This document shows positions 1 through 5,827 of a stretch of 10,479 nt of DNA, in pieces (the stretch's first letter is position 1; each line of letters opens with the position of its first letter). Under the pieces are notes generated by a model. That model saw nothing but the letters and a program-made list of their open reading frames with translations, was not told the origin of the DNA and searched no databases. The translations under genes and the position numbers were made by a program. The stretch covers positions 1-10,479 of the forward strand of contig DASVBJ010000115.1 of the NCBI GenBank assembly GCA_036375895.1, written 5' to 3'. Origin of the DNA: DASVBJ01 sp036375895 (GTDB taxonomy: Bacteria > Actinomycetota > Actinomycetes > JACCUZ01).

Positions 1-1910
1 AGCCGCAGCGCACTCTGGTTGTGCAGCAGGTGCTCCCACCAGTGGCCCACGACGTACTCGGGGATGACCACGGTGACCAGGTCGCGGGGACTGCCGCGGC
101 GCAAGTTGCGGACGTAGTCGATGACCGGGTCGGTGACCTCCCGGAACGGCGAGTCCAGGACCTTGAGGGGCACCGGGATGCCGCGCCGGTCCCACTCGGC
201 CTGCAGCTCGCGCGTCTCCTCCGGGTCGACGCTGACGGTGACGGCCTCGAGGGTGGTCGGCCGCATCGCCCTGGCGTAGTTGACTGCGCGCATCGTCGGC
301 TTGTGGATCTTCGACACCAGCACGATCGCGTGGGTCCGCGACGGCAGCATCGTCTCCTCGCCCTCTTCCACGATGAGCTCGCGGGAGACCCGGTCGTAGT
401 GGCGCCGGATGCCCTTCATCATCAGGAACACCACGACCATGGCGGCGATCGCGATCCACGCCCCGAGCAGGAACTTGGTGATGAGCACGACCACCAGCAC
501 GACGCCGGTGACCGACAGGCCGACCGCGTTGATGACGCGGCTGCGCTGCATCCGCCCGCGGGCGGCCGGGTCGGTCTCGGTCCGCAGGTTGCGGGTCCAG
601 TGCCGGACCATGCCGGTCTGGCTCAACGTGAACGAGACGAAGACCCCGACGATGTAGAGCTGGATGAGCCGCGTCACCTCGGCGTCGAAGGAGACGATCA
701 GCACGATCGCGGCGGCCGCGAGGATCACGATGCCGTTGCTGTACGCGAGCCGGTCGCCCCGGGTGTGCAGCTGCCGCGGCAGGTAGCGGTCCTGCGCCAG
801 GATCGAGCCGAGGACCGGGAACCCGTTGAAGGCGGTGTTCGCCGCCAGCACGAGGATCAGTCCGGTGACGGTGGTGACGATCCCGGCGACCAGCGGCAGG
901 TTGTCGAAGATCGCCTTGGCCAGCTGGCCGATGACGGGGTCCTGGGTGTACGTCGTGCCGTCGGGGAACTGCACGGAGCCGTCGCCCAGCGCCCGCCCGG
1001 CCTGGCCGTCGAGCCGGAGCTGCTCGGCCACGTCCTCGGCGTACCGCAGGCCCATCTTGTTGGCCAGCACGATGATGCTCAGCAACATCGTCACCGCGAT
1101 CGAGCCGAGCAGAAGCAGGGTCGTGGCGGCGTTGCGGGACTTCGGCTTACGGAAGGCCGGCACGCCGTTGCTGATCGCCTCCACGCCGGTCAGGGCCGCA
1201 CAGCCGGAGGAGAAGGCCCGGAGCAACAGGAAACCCCCGGCCAGCCCGGTCAGGCCGGTGGCATAGCTCGACTCGGCCTCCAGGTCGAACTGCGCGCTGG
1301 CCACATCGGGCAGGTCGCCGAGGAGAGCACGCCCGAACCCCCAGATCGCCATCCCGAGGATCGCCGCCATGAAGGCGTACGTCGGGACGGCGAACGCGGT
1401 GCCCGACTCCCTCACCCCGCGCAGGTTCGCCGCCATCAGGATCAGCACCGCGGCGACGGCGACCGCCACCTGGTGCCCCTGCAGGACGTCGAGCGTGGAG
1501 GCCGCGTACTGCGCGGCGGACGAGATGGACACCGCCACTGTCAGCACATAGTCGACCAGCAGCGCGCTCGCCACGGTGAGCCCCGGGGTACGGCCCAGGT
1601 TGACCGTCGCCACCTCGTAGTCGCCGCCGCCGCTCGGGTAGGCGTGGACGTTCTGCCGGTAGGAGGCGACCACCACCAGCATGACGGCGGCGACGACCAG
1701 CCCGACCTTCCAGGAGTAGGAGTAGGCCGCGAACCCGGCGATGCCCAGGGTCAAGAAGATCTCGTCCGGCGCGTAGGCCACCGACGACAGGGCGTCGCTC
1801 GCGAAGACGGGCAGCGCGACCCGCTTCGGGAGCAACGTCTCGTGGAGCCGGTCGCTGCGCATCGCGCGGCCGACCACTAGCCGCTTCAGGGCATCCGTCG
1901 TCTGTGGCAC
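1..1910 (-). CDS. APC-superfamily amino-acid/cation permease (Rv2690c-like), C-terminus cut by window edge
   Basis: This is a multi-pass inner-membrane transporter of the APC superfamily. Reading leftward from GTG at 1910-1908, the N-terminus contains LLPKRVALPVFASDALSSVA, the usual opening of this actinobacterial family, with TM1 just after it. Further on are YPSGGGDYEVA, then TGVEAISNGVPAF near residue 250 (complement about 1144-1190), and AANTAFNGFPVLGS near residue 350. The last TM ends near residue 480. A cytosolic tail of at least 150 residues follows and contains PEYVVGHWWEHLLHNQSALR at the edge. About 636 codons are visible; family members are around 650 residues, so only some 20 residues should be missing. 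The gene is divergent from the TrkA pair, which suggests that those NAD-binding proteins gate it and that it may carry K+ or another cation; this is inference. The substrate cannot be read from sequence. An alternative later ATG (residue 17) would remove conserved residues. Confidence 0.95.
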   Translation of the reverse strand, partial: MPQTTDALKRLVVGRAMRSDRLHETLLPKRVALPVFASDALSSVAYAPDEIFLTLGIAGFAAYSYSWKVGLVVAAVMLVVVASYRQNVHAYPSGGGDYEVATVNLGRTPGLTVASALLVDYVLTVAVSISSAAQYAASTLDVLQGHQVAVAVAAVLILMAANLRGVRESGTAFAVPTYAFMAAILGMAIWGFGRALLGDLPDVASAQFDLEAESSYATGLTGLAGGFLLLRAFSSGCAALTGVEAISNGVPAFRKPKSRNAATTLLLLGSIAVTMLLSIIVLANKMGLRYAEDVAEQLRLDGQAGRALGDGSVQFPDGTTYTQDPVIGQLAKAIFDNLPLVAGIVTTVTGLILVLAANTAFNGFPVLGSILAQDRYLPRQLHTRGDRLAYSNGIVILAAAAIVLIVSFDAEVTRLIQLYIVGVFVSFTLSQTGMVRHWTRNLRTETDPAARGRMQRSRVINAVGLSVTGVVLVVVLITKFLLGAWIAIAAMVVVFLMMKGIRRHYDRVSRELIVEEGEETMLPSRTHAIVLVSKIHKPTMRAVNYARAMRPTTLEAVTVSVDPEETRELQAEWDRRGIPVPLKVLDSPFREVTDPVIDYVRNLRRGSPRDLVTVVIPEYVVGHWWEHLLHNQSALR

Positions 1911-1918
1911 AACGCCGA

Positions 1919-1924
1919 ATGCTA
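1919..1924 (-). promoter_or_regulatory. -10 element (TAGCAT) of the permease gene, leaderless-type
   Basis: On the minus strand TAGCAT (TANNNT class) is followed by 8 bases (TCGGCGTT) and then the GTG start of the permease. There is no Shine-Dalgarno sequence in between. Transcription would begin at or next to the start codon, giving a leaderless mRNA. No good -35 is present; the hexamer 17 bases upstream is TCATGA. Confidence 0.55.
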
Positions 1925-1964
1925 GGCCCCGGACGACCTGGTCATGACGCGCCCCGGCACCGTG

Positions 1965-1970
1965 TAGCGT
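1965..1970 (+). promoter_or_regulatory. Candidate -10 element (TAGCGT) for the trkA pair
   Basis: TAGCGT fits TANNNT and lies 60 bases before the GTG chosen for ceoB, so the mRNA would have a 5' leader of roughly 54 bases carrying an AAGGGA ribosome site. The hexamer 17 bases upstream is the palindrome TCATGA (1942-1947), which is also 17 bases from the permease -10 on the other strand. Confidence 0.45.
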
Positions 1971-2030
1971 CTGCAACCGGTGGTTCGCCTCCTGGGCGGG
2001 TCATCCGTGCGCGCACCGAAGGGACGCCTC

Positions 2031-2693
2031 GTGCACATCGTCATCATGGGCTGCGGCCGGGTCGGCTCGACCCTGGCGCACATCGTGGAGGACCGGGGCC
2101 ACACCGTGGCCGTCGTCGACCGCAAGTCGGAGGCCTTCCGGCGGCTCGGCTCGTCGTTCCAGGGCCGGCGGGTCACGGGCATCGGCTTCGACCGCGACTG
2201 CCTGCGCGAGGCCGGCATCGAGGAGGCCCAGGCGTTCGCGGCGGTCAGCAGCGGCGACAACTCGAACATCCTCGCGGCGCGGGTGGCACGAGAGACCTTC
2301 GGCGTGGAGAACGTCGTCGCGCGCATCTACGACCCGGGCCGCGCCGAGGTCTACCAACGGCTCGGCATCCCCACCGTCGCGACGGTGCGCTGGACCGCCG
2401 ACCAGATGGTGCGCCGGCTGCTGCCGAGCGGCGCCGAGCCGGAGTGGCGCGACCCCAGCGGCACGATCCGGCTGGCCGAGATGCCCGTGGACAGCAGCTG
2501 GGTCGGGGAGCGTGTCAGCCACCTCGAGTCCGCGTCGGGGGCGCGGGTCGCCTTCCTCACGCGTTTCGGCGAGGGCCTGCTGCCCGGCGCCGACACGGTG
2601 ATCCAGGACGGCGACCTCGTCCACGTGATCATGCGCGACAAGGACATCGAGACAGTCGAGGACGTCTTCCGCAACCGTCCGGAGGGATCCTGA
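2031..2693 (+). CDS. ceoB: TrkA-family NAD-binding regulatory subunit, first of two (CeoB-like)
   Basis: This is a cytosolic RCK/KTN protein that binds NAD(H) and gates a K+ or cation transporter. The 220 residues hold an N-terminal Rossmann domain (TrkA_N, about 1-125) with GCGRVG at 7-12 and the ribose-binding acid D30 at the end of strand 2. A TrkA_C domain follows (about 140-215, ending near DGDLVHVIM). The GTG at 2031 is chosen because AAGGGA (2019-2024) lies 6 bases upstream and because the Rossmann strand begins at once (HIVIMGCGR). An in-frame GTG at 1980 would add 17 unconserved residues; it lies 9 bases after TAGCGT, so a leaderless longer form cannot be excluded. The stop overlaps the next TrkA gene by one base. 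No TrkH-type pore gene is in the window; the divergent APC permease is the only transporter nearby. Confidence 0.94.
   Translation: MHIVIMGCGRVGSTLAHIVEDRGHTVAVVDRKSEAFRRLGSSFQGRRVTGIGFDRDCLREAGIEEAQAFAAVSSGDNSNILAARVARETFGVENVVARIYDPGRAEVYQRLGIPTVATVRWTADQMVRRLLPSGAEPEWRDPSGTIRLAEMPVDSSWVGERVSHLESASGARVAFLTRFGEGLLPGADTVIQDGDLVHVIMRDKDIETVEDVFRNRPEGS
2681..2685 (+). promoter_or_regulatory. Ribosome binding site GGAGG of the second trkA gene
   Basis: GGAGG lies inside the last codons of the first TrkA gene, 7 bases before the ATG at 2693. It fixes the start of the second gene. It shows that the long frame open back to 1904 is not used. Confidence 0.8.
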
Positions 2694-3358
2694 TGCGGGT
2701 CGCCATCGCCGGGGCCGGCAGCGTCGGGCGGTCCATCGCCCGTGAGCTGTTGGAGAACGGCCACGAGGTGCTGCTCATCGACAAGGAGCCCGCGGCGATC
2801 AAGGTCACCTCGGTGCCGTCGGCCGAGTGGCTGCTCGCCGACGCCTGCGAGATCACCTCGCTCGAGGAGGCCGGGCTGCACCAGTGCCAGGTCGTGGTGG
2901 CCGCCACCGGCGACGACAAGGTCAACCTGGTGGTCTCGCTGCTCGCCAAGACGGAGTACGGCGTGCCCCGGACCGTCGCCCGGGTCAACAACCCCAAGAA
3001 CGAGTGGATGTTCGACGAGGCCTGGGGGGTCGACGTCGCCGTCTCGACGCCGCGCATCATGACCGCCCTGGTCGAGGAGGCCGTGAGCGTCGGGGACATC
3101 GTGAAGATCTTCACCTTCCAGCAGTCCAACACCGACATGCTCGAGCTCACGCTGCCGACGGACTCGCCGTGCGTGGGCAAGCGGGTGGGTGACGTCGACT
3201 GGCCGCAGGACACCGCCCTGGTCGCGATCATCCGCGAGGGCCGCCCGATCGCGCCGAGCGCGGACGACCCCCTCGAGGCCGGCGACGAGCTGCTCTTCGT
3301 CGCCACCCCCGACATGGGCGGCCAGCTCGAGGACCTCCTGGCGCCGCACGTCCACTGA
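2693..3358 (+). CDS. ceoC: TrkA-family NAD-binding regulatory subunit, second of two (CeoC-like)
   Basis: This is a second cytosolic RCK/KTN protein of 221 residues, in a TGATG one-base overlap with the first, so the two are almost certainly co-translated and probably form a hetero-oligomer. The Rossmann domain carries GAGSVG at 7-12 and D30 in LLIDKE. NNPKNEWMF near residue 100 and the segment after VSTPRIMTALVEEA lead into a TrkA_C domain (about 140-220) ending in AGDELLFVATP. Its nucleotide loop differs from that of the partner (GAGSVG against GCGRVG), so the two may prefer different ligands or redox forms; this is inference. Actinobacteria commonly carry this pair (ceoB/ceoC in Mycobacterium), where it is linked to K+ uptake. 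Confidence 0.95.
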   Translation: MRVAIAGAGSVGRSIARELLENGHEVLLIDKEPAAIKVTSVPSAEWLLADACEITSLEEAGLHQCQVVVAATGDDKVNLVVSLLAKTEYGVPRTVARVNNPKNEWMFDEAWGVDVAVSTPRIMTALVEEAVSVGDIVKIFTFQQSNTDMLELTLPTDSPCVGKRVGDVDWPQDTALVAIIREGRPIAPSADDPLEAGDELLFVATPDMGGQLEDLLAPHVH

Positions 3359-3374
3359 TCCTCGGTCGTGCTGG

Positions 3375-3394
3375 CTCGGGGGCTGCCCCCCGAG
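3375..3394. terminator. Hairpin terminator between convergent ceoC and DUF3159 genes
   Basis: CTCGGGGG pairs with CCCCCGAG over 8 perfect base pairs with a CTGC loop, and GG/CC can extend the stem past a one-base bulge. It lies in the 61-base gap between convergent genes and can act in both directions. There is no T-run on either side, as is common in high-GC actinobacteria. Confidence 0.7.
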
Positions 3395-3419
3395 GCCGAC
3401 CAAGGGTGAAGCAGACCGG

Positions 3420-4091
3420 TCAGCTCGCGTCGGCGCGCAGCGGGGTCCGCCCACGCGCCAGCAGGAAGACCATGGTGGCGAGGGCCGCCACCTGCAGCGG
3501 CCAGCCGAGCGCGATCTTCGACGCCCCGAGCCAGCCGACCTGGCCGGCGAGGTAGAGCGGGTACTGCACCGCGACCCGCACCGCGCAGGGCAGCACGAGC
3601 AGCCAGGTGAGCCGGGAGCAGAGCCGCACGACGGCGGGGTTCTCCCGCCACGACAGCAGGTCGCCGGTGACGGAGCCGATCATCAGGCCCACCACCGGCC
3701 AGCGGACCAGCACCGAAAGGGTCATCGCGGCCGCGTAGGCGGCGTTGTAGATGATGCCGGGCAGGAACACGTCCTCGGCCTTGCCCGACCGCAGCGCGAA
3801 GACAGCGGCGATCGCCAGGCCGACGATGCTGTTGACGACGAACTGCACCGACTGTCGCTGCACCAGGCGCAGGAGCAGCAAGACGAAGGCGAGCGCGCCG
3901 CCCACGGCCAACGCGAGCTGGAGCTCGTGGGTGGGGACGTAGCTGGCCGTGAACCCGAGGGTGGGGACGGCGCCCTCGACCATGCCCCGCCGACCACCGA
4001 AGGCGCGGGACAGCTGGTGCCGCACGACCTCCTCGACGGTGTGCTCGTCGACCCGTGCGGTCTCCTGGCTGCCGGCGTAGGGCTCGCTCAC
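3420..4091 (-). CDS. DUF3159 integral membrane protein
   Basis: This is a 223-residue membrane protein of the actinobacterial DUF3159 family; no biochemical role is established as far as I know. The first 30 residues are soluble and polar. They are followed by GGRRGMVEGAVPTLGF at 32-47, the family's signature junction (GG-RG-hydrophobic-E), and then about six to seven hydrophobic helices near 42-56, 58-76, 83-100, 108-127, 131-144, 160-183 and 193-213. Charged signatures lie between helices, for example GDLLSWRENP near 143-152. The start is GTG at 4091, overlapping the upstream OB-fold gene's TGA as GTGA, so it is translationally coupled to that gene. There is no independent ribosome site. 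It is the last gene of the leftward cluster and ends at the 3375-3394 hairpin. A solute transporter role is possible but unsupported. Confidence 0.92.
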   Translation of the reverse strand: MSEPYAGSQETARVDEHTVEEVVRHQLSRAFGGRRGMVEGAVPTLGFTASYVPTHELQLALAVGGALAFVLLLLRLVQRQSVQFVVNSIVGLAIAAVFALRSGKAEDVFLPGIIYNAAYAAAMTLSVLVRWPVVGLMIGSVTGDLLSWRENPAVVRLCSRLTWLLVLPCAVRVAVQYPLYLAGQVGWLGASKIALGWPLQVAALATMVFLLARGRTPLRADAS

Positions 4092-4471
4092 TCGGACCCG
4101 GCCGGGCGCAGCTCGTAGCGGGGGTTGAAGATGACCGGCTTGTCGTCGTCCATCGTGACCAGCCCGTAGCAGACGACCGAACGTCCCGGCTCGATGCCGG
4201 GGATCTGCCGGCGGCCGAGCCAGACGAGCGAGATGGAGCCACTGCCGTCGTAGAGGTCGGCGACGAGTGCGGGGACGCCGGCGCGCGGCCGCAGGGTCAC
4301 CGTGCGCAGGGTGCCGGCCACCGTCGCGCGCTCGCGGGAAACGAGGTGATCCACCTGCGTGGCGCCGACCTGTGCGCACTCCTCCCGCAGCTCGGCCGCC
4401 TCGTGCTCCTTGGCGGACGTCGCAAGCCTCGAGAGCGCACGGCGTACGACACCCGGGGACTGCTCGCTCAT
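4088..4471 (-). CDS. OB-fold nucleic-acid-binding protein (RecG wedge-like), Rv2694c-type
   Basis: This is a small soluble protein of 127 residues. Residues 1-35 form a charged helical segment. An OB-fold follows: TVAGTLRTVTLRP (50-62), LVADLYDGSGSISLVWLGRR (69-88), the GxRV-type strand IEPGRSVVCYGLV (93-105) and the closing strand KPVIFNPRYEL (111-121). The DGSGSI--VWLG pattern and the terminal NPRYEL resemble the RecG wedge/tRNA-anticodon OB folds, so single-stranded nucleic-acid binding is likely, though no target is known. The ATG at 4471 is preceded by TACGCT with 6 bases between, a leaderless arrangement, so the gene can be transcribed independently of DUF3710 34 bases upstream. Its TGA overlaps the DUF3159 GTG by four bases. 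Confidence 0.92.
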   Translation of the reverse strand: MSEQSPGVVRRALSRLATSAKEHEAAELREECAQVGATQVDHLVSRERATVAGTLRTVTLRPRAGVPALVADLYDGSGSISLVWLGRRQIPGIEPGRSVVCYGLVTMDDDKPVIFNPRYELRPAGSE

Positions 4472-4477
4472 GACGCC

Positions 4478-4483
4478 AGCGTA
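4478..4483 (-). promoter_or_regulatory. -10 element (TACGCT) of the OB-fold gene, leaderless-type
   Basis: On the minus strand TACGCT is followed by GGCGTC and then ATG. No ribosome site is present. The element sits inside a direct repeat GCTGGC-ATAC-GCTGGC (4475-4490, period 10). A weak CTGACC at 4503-4508 could be a -35 with a long 19-base spacer. Confidence 0.55.
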
Positions 4484-4505
4484 TGCCAGCCCCAGCCGCC
4501 GGGGG

Positions 4506-5279
4506 TCAGTGGATCTCGGTGATCTCCGGCCCGCGCTGGAACGGGTTGAGCGGGTCGTCCCCGCCGCCCTGGGGCCCGGCCGCAGGGTCCACACCGGCGT
4601 CGGACGGCAGCCGGAGCGGGATCGGGTCGCGCGGCGCCATGGGCGATGCACCACGGACGACCACGACGTCCCGGAAGAGCTCGAGGAGCGCGGCGTCGGC
4701 TCCCTGCTCGACGGCGGCGCGGCCCGTGAGCACCCCGCGCAGGAACCAGCGGGGCCCGTCGACCCCGAGGAAGCGGGCCGGCTCGACGCCCGAGGTGCCG
4801 TCCTGGCGACGTACCGGCACCCTCGTGTGCAGCTCGGAGCCGAACGGGCCCTCGACCTCGTCGGCGGTGCCGCCCTGCTGGGTGATGCCGGCCCGGATCT
4901 CGCGGCGCACCTCGTCCCAGATGCCTTCCGTGCGCGGCGCGGCGAACGGCTGGATCTGCAGTGCGCTGTCCTTCAGGAGCATCGTCACGGCGACCACCAC
5001 GCCGGTGGACTGGTCCGCCTCGACGCGCAGCTCGAGGCCCTCGCGCGCCGGGACGAGCACCCCGCCGAGGTCGATCCGACCCGTCTCGGGGCTCTCGAGG
5101 TCGCCGGCATCGAAGGGGCCGCCCTCGCGGCCCACCTGCGCGGGCACGTCACCGCCGGCCGGCTCCTCGTCCTCGTCGACCCCGGTCGCGGCCTCGGCCT
5201 CGTCGGCGCCCTCGGCGATCGGCTCCAGGTCGTCCTGGGCGGCCGCCTCGTCGCGGCGACGCCGCCGGAACATGTTCAC
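4506..5279 (-). CDS. DUF3710 family protein
   Basis: This is a 257-residue soluble protein of the actinobacterial DUF3710 family, function unknown. It begins with a basic patch (FRRRRRD, 4-10). A long acidic low-complexity linker follows (about 11-50), then the conserved core. Landmarks are GPFDAGD (54-60), RIDLGGVLVP (68-77), LQIQPFAAPRTEGIWDEVR (107-125), EGPFGSEL (143-150), RFLGVDGPRWFLRGVLTG (169-186) and VVVVRG (205-210). The tail is proline- and glycine-rich. GTG at 5279 is chosen over ATG at 5273: GGGAG (5286-5290) is 6 bases before GTG but 12 before ATG, and the GTG gives a GTGA overlap with the dut stop. The tight coupling to dut and the OB-fold gene just downstream suggest a link to nucleotide quality or DNA maintenance; this is inference. 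Confidence 0.93.
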   Translation of the reverse strand: MNMFRRRRRDEAAAQDDLEPIAEGADEAEAATGVDEDEEPAGGDVPAQVGREGGPFDAGDLESPETGRIDLGGVLVPAREGLELRVEADQSTGVVVAVTMLLKDSALQIQPFAAPRTEGIWDEVRREIRAGITQQGGTADEVEGPFGSELHTRVPVRRQDGTSGVEPARFLGVDGPRWFLRGVLTGRAAVEQGADAALLELFRDVVVVRGASPMAPRDPIPLRLPSDAGVDPAAGPQGGGDDPLNPFQRGPEITEIH

Positions 5280-5788
5280 TGTGCTCTCCCGTCGGTCTGG
5301 CGGTCGTCGAAACCGCCCGTGGACCCGTGCCCGCCGTCACCCCGGGCCGAGCCCGGCAGGAGGGCCACCTCGTGGAACCGCGCGCGCTCGACCCGCTGCA
5401 CCACGAGCTGGGCGATGCGGTCGCCCCGCCGGAGCCGCACGGGGGTCGTGCGGTCGTGGTTGACGAGCAGCACCTTGATCTCACCGCGGTAGCCGGCGTC
5501 GACAGTTCCCGGGGCGTTCACGATGCCGACCCCGAGCTTCGCGGCGAGCCCGGACCGCGGGTGGACGAATCCGGCGTAGCCGTCGGGCAGCGCGATAGCG
5601 ATGCCGGTCGGCACCATGGCGCGCTCGCCGGGGGCCAGCTCGACGTCCACGGCGCTCACCAGGTCGGCCCCCGCGTCACCGGGGTGTGCGTAGGCCGGCA
5701 GCGCCAGGTCGGGGTCGAGGCGCTGGATGAGCACGTCGACGCCGGCCTGCGACGCGGCCTGGCTGCGGGTCTGCGGTGCCGTGGTCAC
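5276..5788 (-). CDS. dut: Deoxyuridine 5'-triphosphate nucleotidohydrolase (dUTPase)
   Basis: It hydrolyses dUTP to dUMP and pyrophosphate, supplying the dTMP precursor and keeping uracil out of DNA; it is a cytosolic homotrimer. All five trimeric-dUTPase motifs are present in 170 residues: AGADLVS (39-45), PRSGLAAK (78-85), NAPGTVDAGYRGEI (91-104, with catalytic D97 and base-stacking Y100), RGDRIAQLVVQ (121-131) and the phosphate-binding C-terminal arm ARGDGGHGSTGGF (148-160). The protein has about 15 extra N-terminal residues (TTAPQTRSQAASQAG) compared with the shortest bacterial forms. The start is GTG at 5788, preceded by TAGGGT and 7 bases, a leaderless arrangement. The stop overlaps the DUF3710 start by four bases. 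DUF885 lies 39 bases upstream in the same direction. Confidence 0.98.
   Translation of the reverse strand: MTTAPQTRSQAASQAGVDVLIQRLDPDLALPAYAHPGDAGADLVSAVDVELAPGERAMVPTGIAIALPDGYAGFVHPRSGLAAKLGVGIVNAPGTVDAGYRGEIKVLLVNHDRTTPVRLRRGDRIAQLVVQRVERARFHEVALLPGSARGDGGHGSTGGFDDRQTDGRAQ
5286..5290 (-). promoter_or_regulatory. Ribosome binding site GGGAG that fixes the DUF3710 GTG start
   Basis: GGGAG inside the end of dut is 6 bases from GTG at 5279 and 12 from ATG at 5273, so it supports the GTG start that overlaps the dut stop codon. Confidence 0.6.
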
Positions 5789-5795
5789 AGCGGCG

Positions 5796-5801
5796 ACCCT
5801 A
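5796..5801 (-). promoter_or_regulatory. -10 element (TAGGGT) of dut, leaderless-type
   Basis: TAGGGT on the minus strand is followed by CGCCGCT (7 bases) and the GTG start of dut, with no ribosome site between. No convincing -35 is seen. It lies in the 39-base gap after the DUF885 stop, so dut-DUF3710 can be transcribed from here. Confidence 0.55.
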
Positions 5802-5827
5802 CCTACTCCCGCGGCTACCTCCGGGCG

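Noticed and set aside
21..1880. Long open frame of 619 codons on the plus strand
   Set aside because: It is antisense to the APC permease, is full of His/Arg/Gly/Asp low-complexity sequence and matches no family; it is a GC-bias shadow.
1904..2692. Possible N-terminal extension of the second TrkA (frame open from 1904)
   Set aside because: The upstream part overlaps the first TrkA in another frame and gives no recognisable protein. GGAGG and ATG at 2693 mark the real start, so there is no fusion or frameshift.
2629..4242. Open frame of 537 codons on the minus strand over the second TrkA and DUF3159
   Set aside because: It crosses a terminator hairpin and two genes with clear family signatures in other frames; shadow frame.
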